Assembly: GCF_000219915.2 (NCBI RefSeq) | Contig: NC_017964.1 | Coordinates: 124,001 to 188,000, forward strand | Direction of reading: 5' to 3' | DNA length: 64,000 nt | Origin: Advenella kashmirensis WT001 | GTDB lineage: Bacteria > Pseudomonadota > Gammaproteobacteria > Burkholderiales > Burkholderiaceae_B | Shown here: positions 1-8,425 of the stretch, piece after piece | Layout: each line of letters opens with the position of its first letter | Numbering within the stretch: position 1 is the stretch's first letter | The notes under the pieces: generated by a model | Databases searched by the model: none | What the model was told of the DNA's origin: nothing | Seen by the model: only the letters and a program-made list of their open reading frames with translations | Made by a program: the position numbers and the translations under genes

Positions 1-2
1 TC

Positions 3-116
3 GAAGCCATTCCTGTCGATTTTCCAAGGCCCCGTCCGCTGCAGATCAGGGAATCGGCGGCATTCGGCCAACTGTCTGCGCATATTCGCGGCCTGTTTGA
101 AGGCATGGAGCATTGA
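3..116 (+). CDS. ABC transporter ATP-binding protein, C-terminal end (partial)
   Basis: The window opens inside a reading frame that ends at the TGA of 114-116. The visible 37 residues have the arginine and proline-rich run, followed by a short helix, that closes ATP-binding subunits of the nitrate/sulfonate/taurine (SsuB/TauB) import family. The stop overlaps the ATG of the downstream permease (TGATG), so the two are translationally coupled. No Walker or signature motif lies in the visible part. The assignment therefore rests on the C-terminal pattern and the permease neighbour, and the substrate cannot be told. Confidence 0.6.
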   Translation, partial: EAIPVDFPRPRPLQIRESAAFGQLSAHIRGLFEGMEH

Positions 117-885
117 TGATGAGTGCAATAATGAACTCCGCGCGAAATGGCCTGCATGGCATGATCTCCATGATCGTGCTGATGATCATCTGGGAAATGG
201 TATGCCGCGCCGGGCTGGTCCCGCCTATTATCCTGCCTGCGCCCAGCGATGTGTTCGTTGAATTGTTCCGTGAGGCAGGCTGGTACGCCATGCAGGCATG
301 GCACACCTTGCTGATTACGCTGGCCGGCTTTGCCTGTGCTGTCGCAGGTGGTGTCCTTATTGCCGTTGCATTAGTCAGTTCGCGCTTTTTCGAGCGCTAT
401 TTTTACCCTTTGATTATTGCCTTCAATAGCATTCCAAAGGTCGCCCTGGCGCCTCTTTTTGTGATCTGGCTGGGCACCGGTTCTGAACCGAAAATCCTGA
501 TTGCTTTCATGATCGCCGTGTTTGCCGTGATCATCGATACGGTCCACGGACTGCGTTCCGTACCGCCTGACCTGATTGACCTGGGGCGTGTGCTCAAGGG
601 CAGTCCACTGGATTTTTCCTGAAGGTAAAACTTCCATCGGCACTACCGTCGATCGTGGCCGGCTTGAAAGTTGCATTGTCGTTGGCCCTGGTAGGCACGA
701 TCGTGGGCGAATTTGTCTCTTCCCAGCAGGGACTGGGCTACATTATCATGAGCGCACAGGGAAGTTTTGACACCGTGCGGGTGTTTGCCTCGCTGTTTAT
801 TCTGGCGCTGATGGGGATGGCTCTTTACGGCCTGCTGGCGTGGGTGGAGCGCAGGATCATGGCAGGGCGTCGCCGGCATGAATAG
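116..885 (+). CDS. ABC transporter permease, nitrate/taurine type (apparent frameshift)
   Basis: This is an inner-membrane permease of the BPD_transp_1 family (SsuC/TauC-like), about 256 residues once repaired, with around six hydrophobic segments. The first frame runs to about 610 and ends in a false stop at 620-622. The second frame, from about 612, supplies the conserved cytoplasmic-loop-to-membrane stretch (LPSALPSIVAGLKVAL) and the C-terminal membrane segments. Adding one T to the T run near 612 joins them exactly. ATG at 116 overlaps the preceding stop, and ATG at 119 is equally possible. It forms a transporter with the ATPase upstream. The binding protein lies outside the window, so the substrate is unknown. 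Confidence 0.8.
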
Positions 886-1117
886 GCGGCTGACCGTTAT
901 GCCCTGACCGCCCATGATCCATTATCTAAGATCAAACGATAAAGCATAAGATCGGCAAGCCCTGCCATCATGGGCGGCTGCGCCGGGCATTGTTTGGCCA
1001 TCGGGAGAATGTATTATTGCCAGGATATGGGCCAGGCTGGCGCGTACCAAGCTTCTGAATGGTCCGTGGGAGCGCCGCCGACACGACCAACCCACGAACA
1101 TGACTTATACAGGCCTG

Positions 1118-1638
1118 CTACATATCCTTTAACGCCGCCCGCCCATATTGGTTGTTTTCTTCTACCAGCTTGCTAAGCAGCCGTACGAAAATTTCCCGTT
1201 CCTCATTGTTCAGCGGTTCCAGCAGTCGTTCCTGAGAACGAATCATCCCTTTGCGCAATTGTTTCATTATGCGAATGCCTTCTTCTGTAATGAAAGACTG
1301 GCGTGAACGCCGGTCGTCGGGATTGACCTGCGGCTTACCAGGCCCTTATCAGCCAGACGCTTGATAACATCTGCCGAGGTGGTGCGATCCAGACCCACCT
1401 TCAGGCCGATGGATGACTGATCCAGATATTTTTCGTTCAGCAATACCGATAGCACGCCGTGTTGCACGGGCGTGATGTTCTCGTTCTTGCACTCTTCGAA
1501 GAACATGGAGTAATGGATTTGATTAAGGCGCCGAACCAGGAATCCTGGCCTGGACCATAGCCCCTGATCATGAAATTTGGTCTTGATTTCGTCTGAATGG
1601 TCGGCCGTAGGCAGATCGTCGTTGTCTCTCTTTCTCAT
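1118..1638 (-). CDS. MarR-family transcriptional regulator (apparent frameshift)
   Basis: This is a winged-helix regulator of the MarR family, about 173 residues from the ATG at 1638. An in-frame start at 1734 would add 32 residues of unlikely leader. The DNA-binding core is clear (LDRTTSADVIKRLADKGLVSR), and the wing motif NPDDRRSRQSF appears only after a frame change near 1328. One G added to AGGTC restores wing, dimerisation helices and the stop at 1118-1120. As written, the first frame stops early at 1267. MarR proteins such as NicR, BpsR and PicR control pyridine-carboxylate catabolism in related bacteria. Since nicE lies 1 kb away, a similar role is possible but unproven. Confidence 0.78.
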
Positions 1639-1771
1639 TATGCAGTGAACCTTATACTGAAGTGACTTGAAGCGCAGTGCAGGATTGCCCGAGGGGTTGT
1701 CCTGACCGCTAAAGTTACCGGTGCCTTTTCGCAATTCTATCGGGAAAATACGGTCTCTGCACTAGCAATAA

Positions 1772-2667
1772 CTACAGTATACTGTCATTATTTTCCGAAA
1801 GGAAATCAAATACCTGTCTTGCGCTTGGAGACAGGTCCCGGATGCGACGGGCACCAATGAGAATCTTGCGTTCTGCCCATTGCTCATCCAGCCTGACTCT
1901 TACGGTATCGGGTACCCGGTACAGATCCACACAGCCTTCAGGCAGAATGCCAATGCCCATATTGGCGTTGATAAGCAGGCACATGGCGTCATAGCCTGAT
2001 GTCTCAATATCAATCCTGACATTGGTCGATTCTGCCGCGCGGCATTGATGAGCTGGTAATTGAGCTGGGTGCCTGCTGTAAGCGTAATGTGGCTGTACGC
2101 TAGCGTATCCCTGAAAGAAACCCGATCCTGTCGGGCCAGCGGATGTCCGGCAGGCACCAGAACGATTAGTGTATCCTTGCGAAAAAGCGCAACTTCGATA
2201 TCGTCCTGATAGGGAATTTGAGTGAAGATGCCAATGTCCAGTTTGCCTGCGGCCAGCGCTCTGGTGATGCTCAGGCTGTTTTTCTCTTCCAGATGCAATT
2301 GGATATTGGGGTATTTGCCGGTAAAGTCGGCCAGTAACGGAGCCAGAAACTGCGTTATCGCGGTGGGGTTGGCTGCCAGCGTGACGCTGCCGCGCTGGCC
2401 TTTGCCAAAATCAATAAGCTGGTGTTCCACTGCCTGTACGCTGTTAAGAATCGCGCGTCCCCGGTACAGCAGTTCCAGGCCAGCCGGTGTTGGCGTCACA
2501 CCGCGGTTGGTCCGGTTCAGCAGAACCAGGCCAAGCTTGTCTTCCAGTTCCGAAAGGCGGCGGCTGACGGCGGCCGCCGCTATATTTTCCAGTTCTGCTG
2601 CGCGACTGATCGTGCCCTCATCAACAACCCGTATAAATAATTTTAATGTGAGCAGATCAATTTTCAC
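1772..2667 (-). CDS. LysR-family transcriptional regulator (apparent frameshift)
   Basis: This is a LysR-type regulator of 298 residues after repair, the usual length. Residues 1-60 hold the N-terminal helix-turn-helix, with the typical alternating pattern (FIRVVDEGTISRAAELENIAA). The rest is the periplasmic-binding-like effector domain. The frame breaks near 2030. Adding one A to CCAATG gives RPNVRIDIETSGYDAMC and continues to the stop at 1772. It lies 27 bases downstream of the maleate isomerase gene on the same strand, so the two are probably co-transcribed. Its effector may be an intermediate of that pathway, which is inference from position. Confidence 0.82.
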
Positions 2668-2694
2668 GGCACGTTCAGTGGCAGTACGAACCCG

Positions 2695-3444
2695 CTAGTT
2701 GCCCGACAGCAAGAATCCGGCGTTAGGCACCCGCGTTTCCAGGTTGAGAGTTTTCAGCATCTGATAAACCGTGGCTGCGGCAGCGGACAGCACAGGCTTG
2801 CCGATTTTGTCTTCAGCTTTCTGGATGGAAGGCAGCGATGGCATTTGCACGCAGGCAGACAGAATGACCGCATCTACACCGTCTATATCCAGGCGTGTCA
2901 CGTGTTCCAGCAGATTGGCCGGATCCAGGCGACCCACTTCCAGATTATCAGATACTTCCAGGCTGATGGAGTCATGAACACTGATTCCTTCGGCTTCAAT
3001 GTATTCTATCACGCGCTGTGTGAGCGGCTTCATGTAGGGGGTGATAATGGAGACCTTGCCCAGGTTCTTTTCCTTCAGGCTGTCTACCAGCGCACCGGCC
3101 GAGCTCAGGATAGGGATGTTGGTGTTGTTTTCCTGAACCGCTTTTTGCAGACGTGCCTGCGATTGGCGATGATAGCCGTTACCCTGGGCCATGATGGCCA
3201 CCAGGCAAGCATAGGCCATGACATCCATGCGGGCATCGCTCAATTCGATGGCACAACGGTCGCTGGCCTGATCCATCGCCGTCAGTTCCTCTGGTGTAAC
3301 GCTCATCATGCGCATGCGTGCAGAGTGAAACGTAAAGGTTTCGTTGGGGAACAGTTGGCGACGCGCGTTCAGCATGGCCGGGATTTCGGTTTCCATGGTG
3401 GTATTGGAACTGGGCACAATCTGGCCGATTCGGTAGTTTCTCAT
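2695..3444 (-). CDS. nicE: Maleate cis-trans isomerase
   Basis: The enzyme isomerises maleate to fumarate, the last step of aerobic nicotinate degradation (maleamate pathway), in the cytoplasm. The product is 249 residues from ATG 3444, preceded by an AAAGGG ribosome site. An in-frame start at 3489 is less likely. The N-terminus IGQIVPSSNTTMETEIPAML is characteristic of NicE-type maleate isomerases of the Asp/Glu racemase superfamily. The two catalytic cysteines fall at Cys80 (AYACLVAIM) and Cys198 (LSACVQMPSL). A LysR gene follows at 27 bases. The other recognisable nic-like genes are almost 50 kb or more away in this window, so the pathway appears split. Confidence 0.92.
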   Translation of the reverse strand: MRNYRIGQIVPSSNTTMETEIPAMLNARRQLFPNETFTFHSARMRMMSVTPEELTAMDQASDRCAIELSDARMDVMAYACLVAIMAQGNGYHRQSQARLQKAVQENNTNIPILSSAGALVDSLKEKNLGKVSIITPYMKPLTQRVIEYIEAEGISVHDSISLEVSDNLEVGRLDPANLLEHVTRLDIDGVDAVILSACVQMPSLPSIQKAEDKIGKPVLSAAAATVYQMLKTLNLETRVPNAGFLLSGN

Positions 3445-3609
3445 TTCTGACCCTTTAAAATCATTGAAAAATTGATTGTAATCAGGCATTTAAATTAACC
3501 AAATCAACCATTTACTATGGAGCCATCGCATTTTGCGATGGCTGAACGGGCGGGATCGAAGACCTATTAGCGGCAGCAAACTTCAGGCGATTATCTCGTG
3601 ATAACGCTG

Positions 3610-3637
3610 TATAATTTGCATATACAAATGTATATGC
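3610..3637 (+). promoter_or_regulatory. vapBC promoter -10 and autoregulatory operator
   Basis: A consensus TATAAT lies at 3610-3615. It is followed at once by a perfect inverted repeat, GCATATACA (3618-3626), AA, TGTATATGC (3629-3637). A GGAGG ribosome site is at 3643-3647 and vapB begins at 3653. VapB-type antitoxins normally repress their own operon through such palindromes. An operator overlapping the transcription start fits that. No good -35 element is visible. Confidence 0.7.
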
Positions 3638-3652
3638 TTAACGGAGGTTTTT

Positions 3653-3922
3653 ATGACAGTACTGCGAAAGTTGGACCCCGCATTGGCAAGAGAAGCCAGG
3701 CTTTTTCGCAATAATAAAAGCCAGGCGGTTCGCATCCCCGCAGACTTTGAATTACCAGGTAAAAGGGTTTTAATTCACCGGGAAGGGGACAAATTAATCA
3801 TTGAGCCGATTCAACATAAAAACCTGGTCGAAGTGCTGGCAGCGCTCGAGCCGCTTGCTCCCGAGGATCAGTTTCCGCAAGTCGATGACACACTCCTGCC
3901 GCTCAAGGATACCGATCTGTGA
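3653..3922 (+). CDS. vapB: VapB-type antitoxin
   Basis: The product is an 89-residue antitoxin. The N-terminal half has the SpoVT/AbrB swapped-hairpin pattern of VapB proteins (RNNKSQAVRIPADFELPGKRVLIHREGDKLIIEP). The acidic C-terminal tail should wrap the toxin. It sits directly after a palindromic operator and a strong GGAGG site. Its stop overlaps the GTG start of the toxin gene by 4 bases, the usual coupling in type II toxin-antitoxin operons. It neutralises the PIN ribonuclease and autorepresses the operon; the function is assigned from family and context. Confidence 0.9.
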   Translation: MTVLRKLDPALAREARLFRNNKSQAVRIPADFELPGKRVLIHREGDKLIIEPIQHKNLVEVLAALEPLAPEDQFPQVDDTLLPLKDTDL

Positions 3923-4320
3923 GTAAACTTTACATGCTCGATACGAATATCGTATCTGAATTAGCCAGAAACCCTCAGGGCAAGACTGCCCAGCAGATTG
4001 CAATTGCTGGCGCTGAAACCATTTGCGTCAGCATCATCACAGCCTGCGAATTACGATATGGTTGTGCGAGAAAAAAGTCGCCCCGGTTGTCAGCACAGAT
4101 CGAAGCAATTCTTGGGAGTGTACAAGTGCTTGCATTTGATGTGCCCGCCGATACTGAGTATGGCGTGATACGTGAACAACTGGAAGCTGCGGGGAAACCT
4201 ATCGGCCCAAACGATCTACTGATTGCAGCACACGCCTATGCTATTGGAGCCATACTAGTGACGGGCAATGTCAGCGAGTTTGGTCGCATTCAAGGCTTGC
4301 AGATAGAAAACTGGCTATAA
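3919..4320 (+). CDS. vapC: VapC-type PIN-domain toxin (ribonuclease)
   Basis: The product is a 133-residue single PIN domain starting at GTG 3919. The metal-binding acidic residues of PIN nucleases are visible: Asp8 in MLDTNIVSEL, Glu44 in ACELRYG and Asp99 in GPNDLLIAAHA. The usual C-terminal acidic position appears as Asn117 in VTGNVSEF, as seen in many VapC proteins. Known VapC toxins cut initiator tRNA or 23S rRNA, and the target of this one cannot be inferred. It is translationally coupled to vapB. No prophage or plasmid genes surround it. Confidence 0.9.
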   Translation: MSKLYMLDTNIVSELARNPQGKTAQQIAIAGAETICVSIITACELRYGCARKKSPRLSAQIEAILGSVQVLAFDVPADTEYGVIREQLEAAGKPIGPNDLLIAAHAYAIGAILVTGNVSEFGRIQGLQIENWL

Positions 4321-4422
4321 CGTAGCAGTCTCTGGCGTGCGTGCAAGGCAGTCATCGTAATCAAGTGCGGACAAGACATGGGTAGTCTTATCCCAACTGC
4401 AATTCCTCTGGTGCTCAAAGCA

Positions 4423-4972
4423 ATGCAAAACACGATTTCTCTTTCCTCTCTAGGCCCCAGAATCTGCATCCTGGGGCCGTCAAACAGTGGGAAATCTACC
4501 CTGGCCACAGCCATTGCCCGCAAAGGTGACCTGAGGCCGGTGCATCTGGATCAGCTTTTTCATGAACCCAATACCGATTGGGTACCTCGCCCGGCAGCAA
4601 CGTTTTCTGCACTGCATGAAGAGGCTATCGCGGGCGAGCGCTGGGTGATGGACGGCAATTATTCCAAGTACATGCCGCAGCGTTTCGAGCGGGCGACAGG
4701 TATTATTTTGCTGAACGTGCACACGGCGACCAGCCTGTTCCGTTACTTGCGTCGTACACTATTGGAGCGTGAACGTCATGGAGCCTGGAAGCGCTCAGGA
4801 TAGCCTCAAATGGGAGATGATCCGTCATATTGCAGTTGTCACGCCAGGAAACCACAAACGTTATACGAAAATGCTTGAGCAAATTGCGTTGCCTACCGTA
4901 TCGCTCCCGTCGGTGCGTGCCATTAATGACGTTTACCGGCAATGGGGGCTGCGCAGTCAGCATCGTGACTGA
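4423..4972 (+). CDS. P-loop NTPase, adenylate-kinase/topology-modulation-like (apparent frameshift)
   Basis: The Walker A motif GPSNSGKST lies near residue 18 and a nucleotide-kinase-like body follows (HLDQLFHEPNTDW, WVMDGNYSKYMPQR). The frame breaks near 4785-4795, after LLERERHGA. The continuation DSLKWEMIRHI is in another frame. Restoring two bases (one C and one G) gives HGALEGAQDSLKW and a 183-residue product. ATG 4423 is preferred over 4378 because family members begin just before the P-loop strand. Proteins of this type are annotated as topology modulation proteins or AAA ATPases. The true substrate is unknown. Confidence 0.72.
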
Positions 4973-5168
4973 GCGTCAGATCCATCTGTTGTGCGCCGGC
5001 TATTGGTCCGTTGCGGCGGCAGGTGAAAAGTATCCGGCCATTAACTGCTCCATTAGCAGCACACGTTTGCTGTTTCGATTGAGGTTTCGCAATAGCCTGA
5101 TAGCCTGGCTTGAAGTGGCCTTAGCTGTTTGGATTTTTAGTCGATCAATACATTCTATCGGAGGATAT

Positions 5169-5561
5169 ATGTTCAGAAACGTATTACTGAGTTCAGCTTT
5201 GGCCTGCACCATGGTATTCGCATACCCTGGTAACGAGAGTTACGCTGCAACGCAAGGCGATATGAACCAGGCCGCCAATACCGACTATAAAAAAGCAGAT
5301 GCGCGCTTGAACAAGGTTTATCGGGAAGTGTTAAATAAGCTTGAGGCTTCCCAAAAGACCGACTTGAAAGCAGCCCAGAACGCCTGGATCCAGTACCGTG
5401 ATCTGGACTGCAAATTCCAGAGCTCGGGAGCGCAAGGGGGTTCCATACAGGCGATGCTCGTCGCTGGTTGCCTGACGGATAAGACAAAAGCCCGGGCCGA
5501 CGAACTCAATACGCTGCTTCAATGCCAGGAAGGTGATGTCTCGTGCGTGACTGCACCTTGA
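5169..5561 (+). CDS. LprI/DUF1311-family periplasmic protein
   Basis: The product is a 130-residue exported protein. Residues 1 to about 28 form a signal peptide with a hydrophobic core (VLLSSALACTMVFA). The mature part is helical, with the DUF1311 pattern: an N-terminal MNQAANTDYKKADARLNKVYREV helix, QNAWIQYRDLDCKF, and Cys pairs near the end. Members include LprI-type lysozyme inhibitors. ATG 5169 follows GGAGGA closely. An open frame extends upstream to 4830 but lacks coding character. The lysozyme-inhibitor role is family inference only. Confidence 0.75.
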   Translation: MFRNVLLSSALACTMVFAYPGNESYAATQGDMNQAANTDYKKADARLNKVYREVLNKLEASQKTDLKAAQNAWIQYRDLDCKFQSSGAQGGSIQAMLVAGCLTDKTKARADELNTLLQCQEGDVSCVTAP

Positions 5562-5675
5562 TAACCGGCGCTGCCGTGAACGGTTGATGGGCGCGCCAGC
5601 CATTTCGCCCGTGTTTTAGTCGGCCATTCGAGCAAGGGTGGGCAGCGTGCTTTCGTGTCAGATCGGGAAAGACAC

Positions 5676-6154
5676 ATGCAAAAATTCTCATCGAAAACTC
5701 AGTATCGTCGCCTTCTGCCTGGCGATGTAGCACTGCTGCGTCAATTGAATTTACTGTTTAGCCGGGCATTTGACGATCCCGTCAGTTATGAGAGCAAGCC
5801 TGCGACTAATACCTACTTGACGGATTTTCTGGCCAAGGACCATGTTGCTGTTTTCGTCGCTTTAAACGATGGGCATGTGCTGGGTGGTCTGGTGGCTTAT
5901 GCGCTGGACAAGTTCGAGATGGCGCGGCGGGAGTATTACATCTATGATCTTGCTGTGGACGCCGGATATCGCAGGCAGGGTATTGCTACCGCGCTTATCC
6001 GGCATTTATGTGAGTTTGCGGCAGACCACGCCGGCTGGGTTGTCTATGTGCAGGCCGACAGGGCGATGCGCCGGCCATTGCACTGTATAACAAACTGGGT
6101 GTGCAGGAGCAGGTACTGCATTTTGATATTCCGGTGCCGATTCGAAAAAAATAA
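5676..6154 (+). CDS. AAC(3)-I-like aminoglycoside 3-N-acetyltransferase, GNAT fold (apparent frameshift)
   Basis: The product is a 159-residue GNAT protein after repair. The sequence follows AAC(3)-I enzymes throughout: LLFSRAFDDPVSYES, a YYIYDLAV strand, the acetyl-CoA loop RRQGIATALI, and VYVQADRGDDAPAIALYNKLG-like C-terminal signatures. These last appear only after adding one G to the GGG at about 6061. As written, the frame runs on wrongly to 6167. The real frame ends LHFDIPVPIRKK at 6152-6154. ATG 5676 is preferred to GTG 5655. It sits among housekeeping genes with no integron or transposon signs. Whether it acetylates gentamicin-type drugs is untested. Confidence 0.75.
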
Positions 6155-6492
6155 CCAAGAAGAGTAGGCCAAATTGTTCAACGATACGGACGCTGCACTA
6201 GATTAGTTAACGCCCCTGATCATAACGATCCGATCATGAGTGCGCAGGATGCGCTGTATGAATCATGCTTATTCCGATCTTATGCCCTGTATGGCTGTAT
6301 AAGCGAAATCATATGACGCATATCGGCTGTATTTTTCCAAGGTCCAGCGCCCATTTTCCTTCCGAACATTAAGAATGTTATTAATCTGTAAATTAGGTTT
6401 AACGCTGCCTTTATCGGTACTAGGATAACAACTATAGACTTCTTTTGAACATCGTCCCAACATGACATTTGTCATAAGGATAGGAGGTACAA
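6155..6492. other. Intergenic stretch without recognised genes
   Basis: The stretch has moderately AT-rich sequence before the small DUF1328 gene. The only clear signal is an AGGAGG ribosome site at 6482-6487. Short open frames on the minus strand here have no recognisable domains and look random. Confidence 0.5.
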
Positions 6493-6651
6493 ATGGTCTG
6501 GCACACAGTATTTTTCTTTGTTCTGACAGTTATATCCGCCATACTGGGCTTTGGAGGGTTTCTAGGCTGGGGAGCGTTGGTGGCGCAGATTCTGTTTATC
6601 ATATTTCTGGTACTCACCTTGCTCACTATTTTTATCCGCAAGAAGCGCTAG
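6493..6651 (+). CDS. Small membrane protein, DUF1328/YtjA family
   Basis: The product is 52 residues, almost entirely two hydrophobic helices (about residues 4-20 and 27-47) joined by GFGGFLGWG and ending in the basic tail RKKR. This matches the tiny DUF1328 inner-membrane proteins. A strong AGGAGG lies five bases before the ATG. It precedes a convergent csbD-type gene across a shared terminator. Members often accompany envelope or osmotic stress genes, and their biochemical function is unknown. Confidence 0.82.
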   Translation: MVWHTVFFFVLTVISAILGFGGFLGWGALVAQILFIIFLVLTLLTIFIRKKR

Positions 6652-6684
6652 GGTGATTCTAGAAAAAGGGATTCATAAAAACTC

Positions 6685-6704
6685 AGGCACCCGGTAGGGT
6701 GCCT
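6685..6704. terminator. Bidirectional intrinsic terminator
   Basis: Perfect 8-bp arms AGGCACCC (6685-6692) and GGGTGCCT (6697-6704) flank a GGTA loop, with A-rich sequence before and T-rich sequence after. The hairpin lies between the convergent DUF1328 and CsbD-type genes. Confidence 0.8.
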
Positions 6705-6716
6705 TTGCTTTATCTT

Positions 6717-6923
6717 CTATAGCCGATTCTGTTCGGCCCAGAAGTCGTTGACCTCGCGCTCGGCGTCCTCGCGTCTTCTACCGTATTTCTCTTGCAATAT
6801 ACCGCACATTTTCTGTGCATTGCCATTGACCTGTGCAATGTCGTCATCTGTCAGATCACCCCATTTTTCCTTGACGGAGCCTTTGATCTGTTCCCATTTT
6901 CCTTGAGCGATGTCCTGGTTCAT
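6717..6923 (-). CDS. CsbD-family stress protein
   Basis: The product is a 68-residue hydrophilic protein starting MNQDIAQGKWEQIKG, the diagnostic CsbD opening, followed by VKEKWGDLTDDDI and an acidic helical tail. CsbD proteins are general stress proteins of unknown biochemical role. The ATG at 6923 follows a good ribosome site on the minus strand (AAAGGAG). It converges with the DUF1328 gene, and a DUF3008 gene follows on the other side of the upstream region. Confidence 0.85.
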   Translation of the reverse strand: MNQDIAQGKWEQIKGSVKEKWGDLTDDDIAQVNGNAQKMCGILQEKYGRRREDAEREVNDFWAEQNRL

Positions 6924-7258
6924 TTTTATCTCCTTTCAGCATAAACACATTAAGGTGGAACAACTCTGAAGTGGAAGGTCCACAATTCATACTAGCAATT
7001 AAAAGCTTCGCTAAACCATTTTGTTACATGTTATTAATAAGTCTAGGTATATGAAATATATAGATATTGTTGATATTTGAACGAGAGAGAATGCGCCATG
7101 ATGGTCGGATCGCAGACGTTGACGGGCTAATGCCAGAATTTATTTTTGATAAAAATTCCCGCTTTACGAGTATTTACAAAACGCGGCTTAGGATGTTTGC
7201 ATCCTCTTGCATCGCAGGCAGATAATGAAGACTCTCACTTCGACACGGAGATATCATC
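6924..7258. other. AT-rich divergent promoter region
   Basis: The region separates the csbD-type gene (leftwards) from the DUF3008 gene (rightwards) and is AT-rich at its centre (7010-7080). It should hold both promoters, but no element is clear enough to place. A CACGGAGAT ribosome site lies just before 7259. Confidence 0.45.
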
Positions 7259-7441
7259 ATGCCAGCGAAATCCAAAAGCCAGCAACAGGCAGCAGGCGCT
7301 GCACTATCGGCCAAAGAGGGCGAAAAGAAAGTGGGCGATTTGAAAGGCGCATCCAAATCAATGTACAAATCCATGTCCAAAAAAGAGCTCAAGGAAATGG
7401 CCAGCACCAGCCGGTCCGATAAGCCAAAGCACAAGCATTAA
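7259..7441 (+). CDS. Small basic protein, DUF3008 family
   Basis: The product is a 60-residue Lys/Ser/Ala-rich protein beginning MPAKSKSQQQAAGAALSAK and containing LKGASKSMYKSMSKKELKEMAST, the hallmark of DUF3008. Members are small and soluble, of unknown function, and often found beside general-stress genes, as here beside CsbD and DUF1328 genes. A GGAG site precedes the ATG. The assignment is by pattern only. Confidence 0.85.
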   Translation: MPAKSKSQQQAAGAALSAKEGEKKVGDLKGASKSMYKSMSKKELKEMASTSRSDKPKHKH

Positions 7442-7480
7442 AGCCTCGTTTCACCCAATGAGTGAAAAAGACGCGGTCCG

Positions 7481-7981
7481 CTATGCAGTATTTCCCGGAA
7501 TCTGTGCTGCATAAAAGGGAATGCGACTTAAAGCATAGAGTGCGCTACGCTTGCGGATTTTTCGGCTACTGCCGGTAAATCGTCGGGTTTCGGTGAAGAC
7601 GATTTCCTGTTTGCTGCCAGCTTGTCTGAACGCCCACGCATAGCATTGTGTTCCTGCCTTTACAGCCGGATCAATGTTATCGACTACGCCGGTATTGGAC
7701 ACGGCAATATTGGCCGAACTACGAGCCAATGCGCCCAGGGCCATTTCTCTGGCCACTTGTTCGCTCGTGAGATTGAATCTTTCAATCGTTTCAGCGCTCA
7801 CATTCAATAGCCGCTTTTTGGCGGCAACCGTATACGTGACGAATGCGCAGTCCAGCAGCTTGCCTGCGTTGGGTGCTTCGGACAGGGCCGAGGCGATTAG
7901 TCCGGCGGTGCACGATTCGGCAGTCACAAGAGATAGATCGTGGTCTGCCATGTATCTGGCAACGAATTTTATAGATAGCAT
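7481..7981 (-). CDS. pncC: CinA C-terminal domain protein, nicotinamide-nucleotide amidohydrolase (PncC-like)
   Basis: The product is about 166 residues, corresponding to a stand-alone CinA amidohydrolase domain that deamidates NMN to NaMN in pyridine nucleotide salvage. Family motifs are present: LVTAESCTAGLIASALSE near residue 20 and AVSNTGVVD (usually AVTGIAGP-like) near residue 97. ATG 7981 is used, and a GTG two codons upstream is possible. The glycine loop after AVSNTG differs from the usual GPGG pattern, so activity could be altered. A downstream frame continues normally to the stop. Confidence 0.75.
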   Translation of the reverse strand: MLSIKFVARYMADHDLSLVTAESCTAGLIASALSEAPNAGKLLDCAFVTYTVAAKKRLLNVSAETIERFNLTSEQVAREMALGALARSSANIAVSNTGVVDNIDPAVKAGTQCYAWAFRQAGSKQEIVFTETRRFTGSSRKIRKRSALYALSRIPFYAAQIPGNTA

Positions 7982-8425
7982 TGGCACATTGGCGTTGGTA
8001 AATAAAAAAGCGGATAAAAAGCGAGTGGGGCAGTGTTACGTAGACGATTTGATTTTAAACCAGTCTAAAAAATATAGATCAGCAGTTGCAAACGCATACT
8101 CTGGTAGTCAATTGAAATATTTGTTGATCGATATCAAAACGAGCGTCATATGGATAAGATATAAATACGATAAGATTGATTTTTCAATTAATTAGTTCAG
8201 ATATGCTCCTGGTGCCAATGTTATGGCTGGGTGTATTACTTGCTGAAGTATTGATCTTTACCGGTGCCTTTGTGCCGCTTTGCCTGAGGGCAAGCGCGCA
8301 GCATTCTGCTCCCTGAATTTCCCCGCTATTGGCCGCAGTGGTGCTGCCGACATACAGCCATTCACTTGAAATGCGGGTGGGCCTGGGTCACAAACAATTT
8401 CCTTTTTTAAGAATGGAGGTATACA
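7982..8425. other. Intergenic stretch without a confident gene
   Basis: AT-rich sequence (8030-8200) is followed by a GC-richer part. A 37-codon frame at 8203-8316 encodes one hydrophobic helix but lacks a ribosome site, so it is not called. A GGAGG at 8415-8419 belongs to the cytochrome b561 gene. Confidence 0.45.

Noticed and set aside
908..977. Inverted repeat CCGCCCATGAT ... ATCATGGGCGG.
   Set aside because: The loop of 48 bases is too long for a terminator and no T run follows; it may be chance or an operator but cannot be supported.
970..1176. A 68-codon plus-strand frame before the MarR gene.
   Set aside because: No domain pattern, and it overlaps the true C-terminal coding end of the MarR gene on the other strand.
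7674..8195. A 173-codon plus-strand frame.
   Set aside because: It is antisense to the CinA-like gene and then runs into AT-rich non-coding DNA.
8203..8316. A 37-codon plus-strand frame with one hydrophobic helix.
   Set aside because: No ribosome site and no recognisable family; too short to separate from chance.
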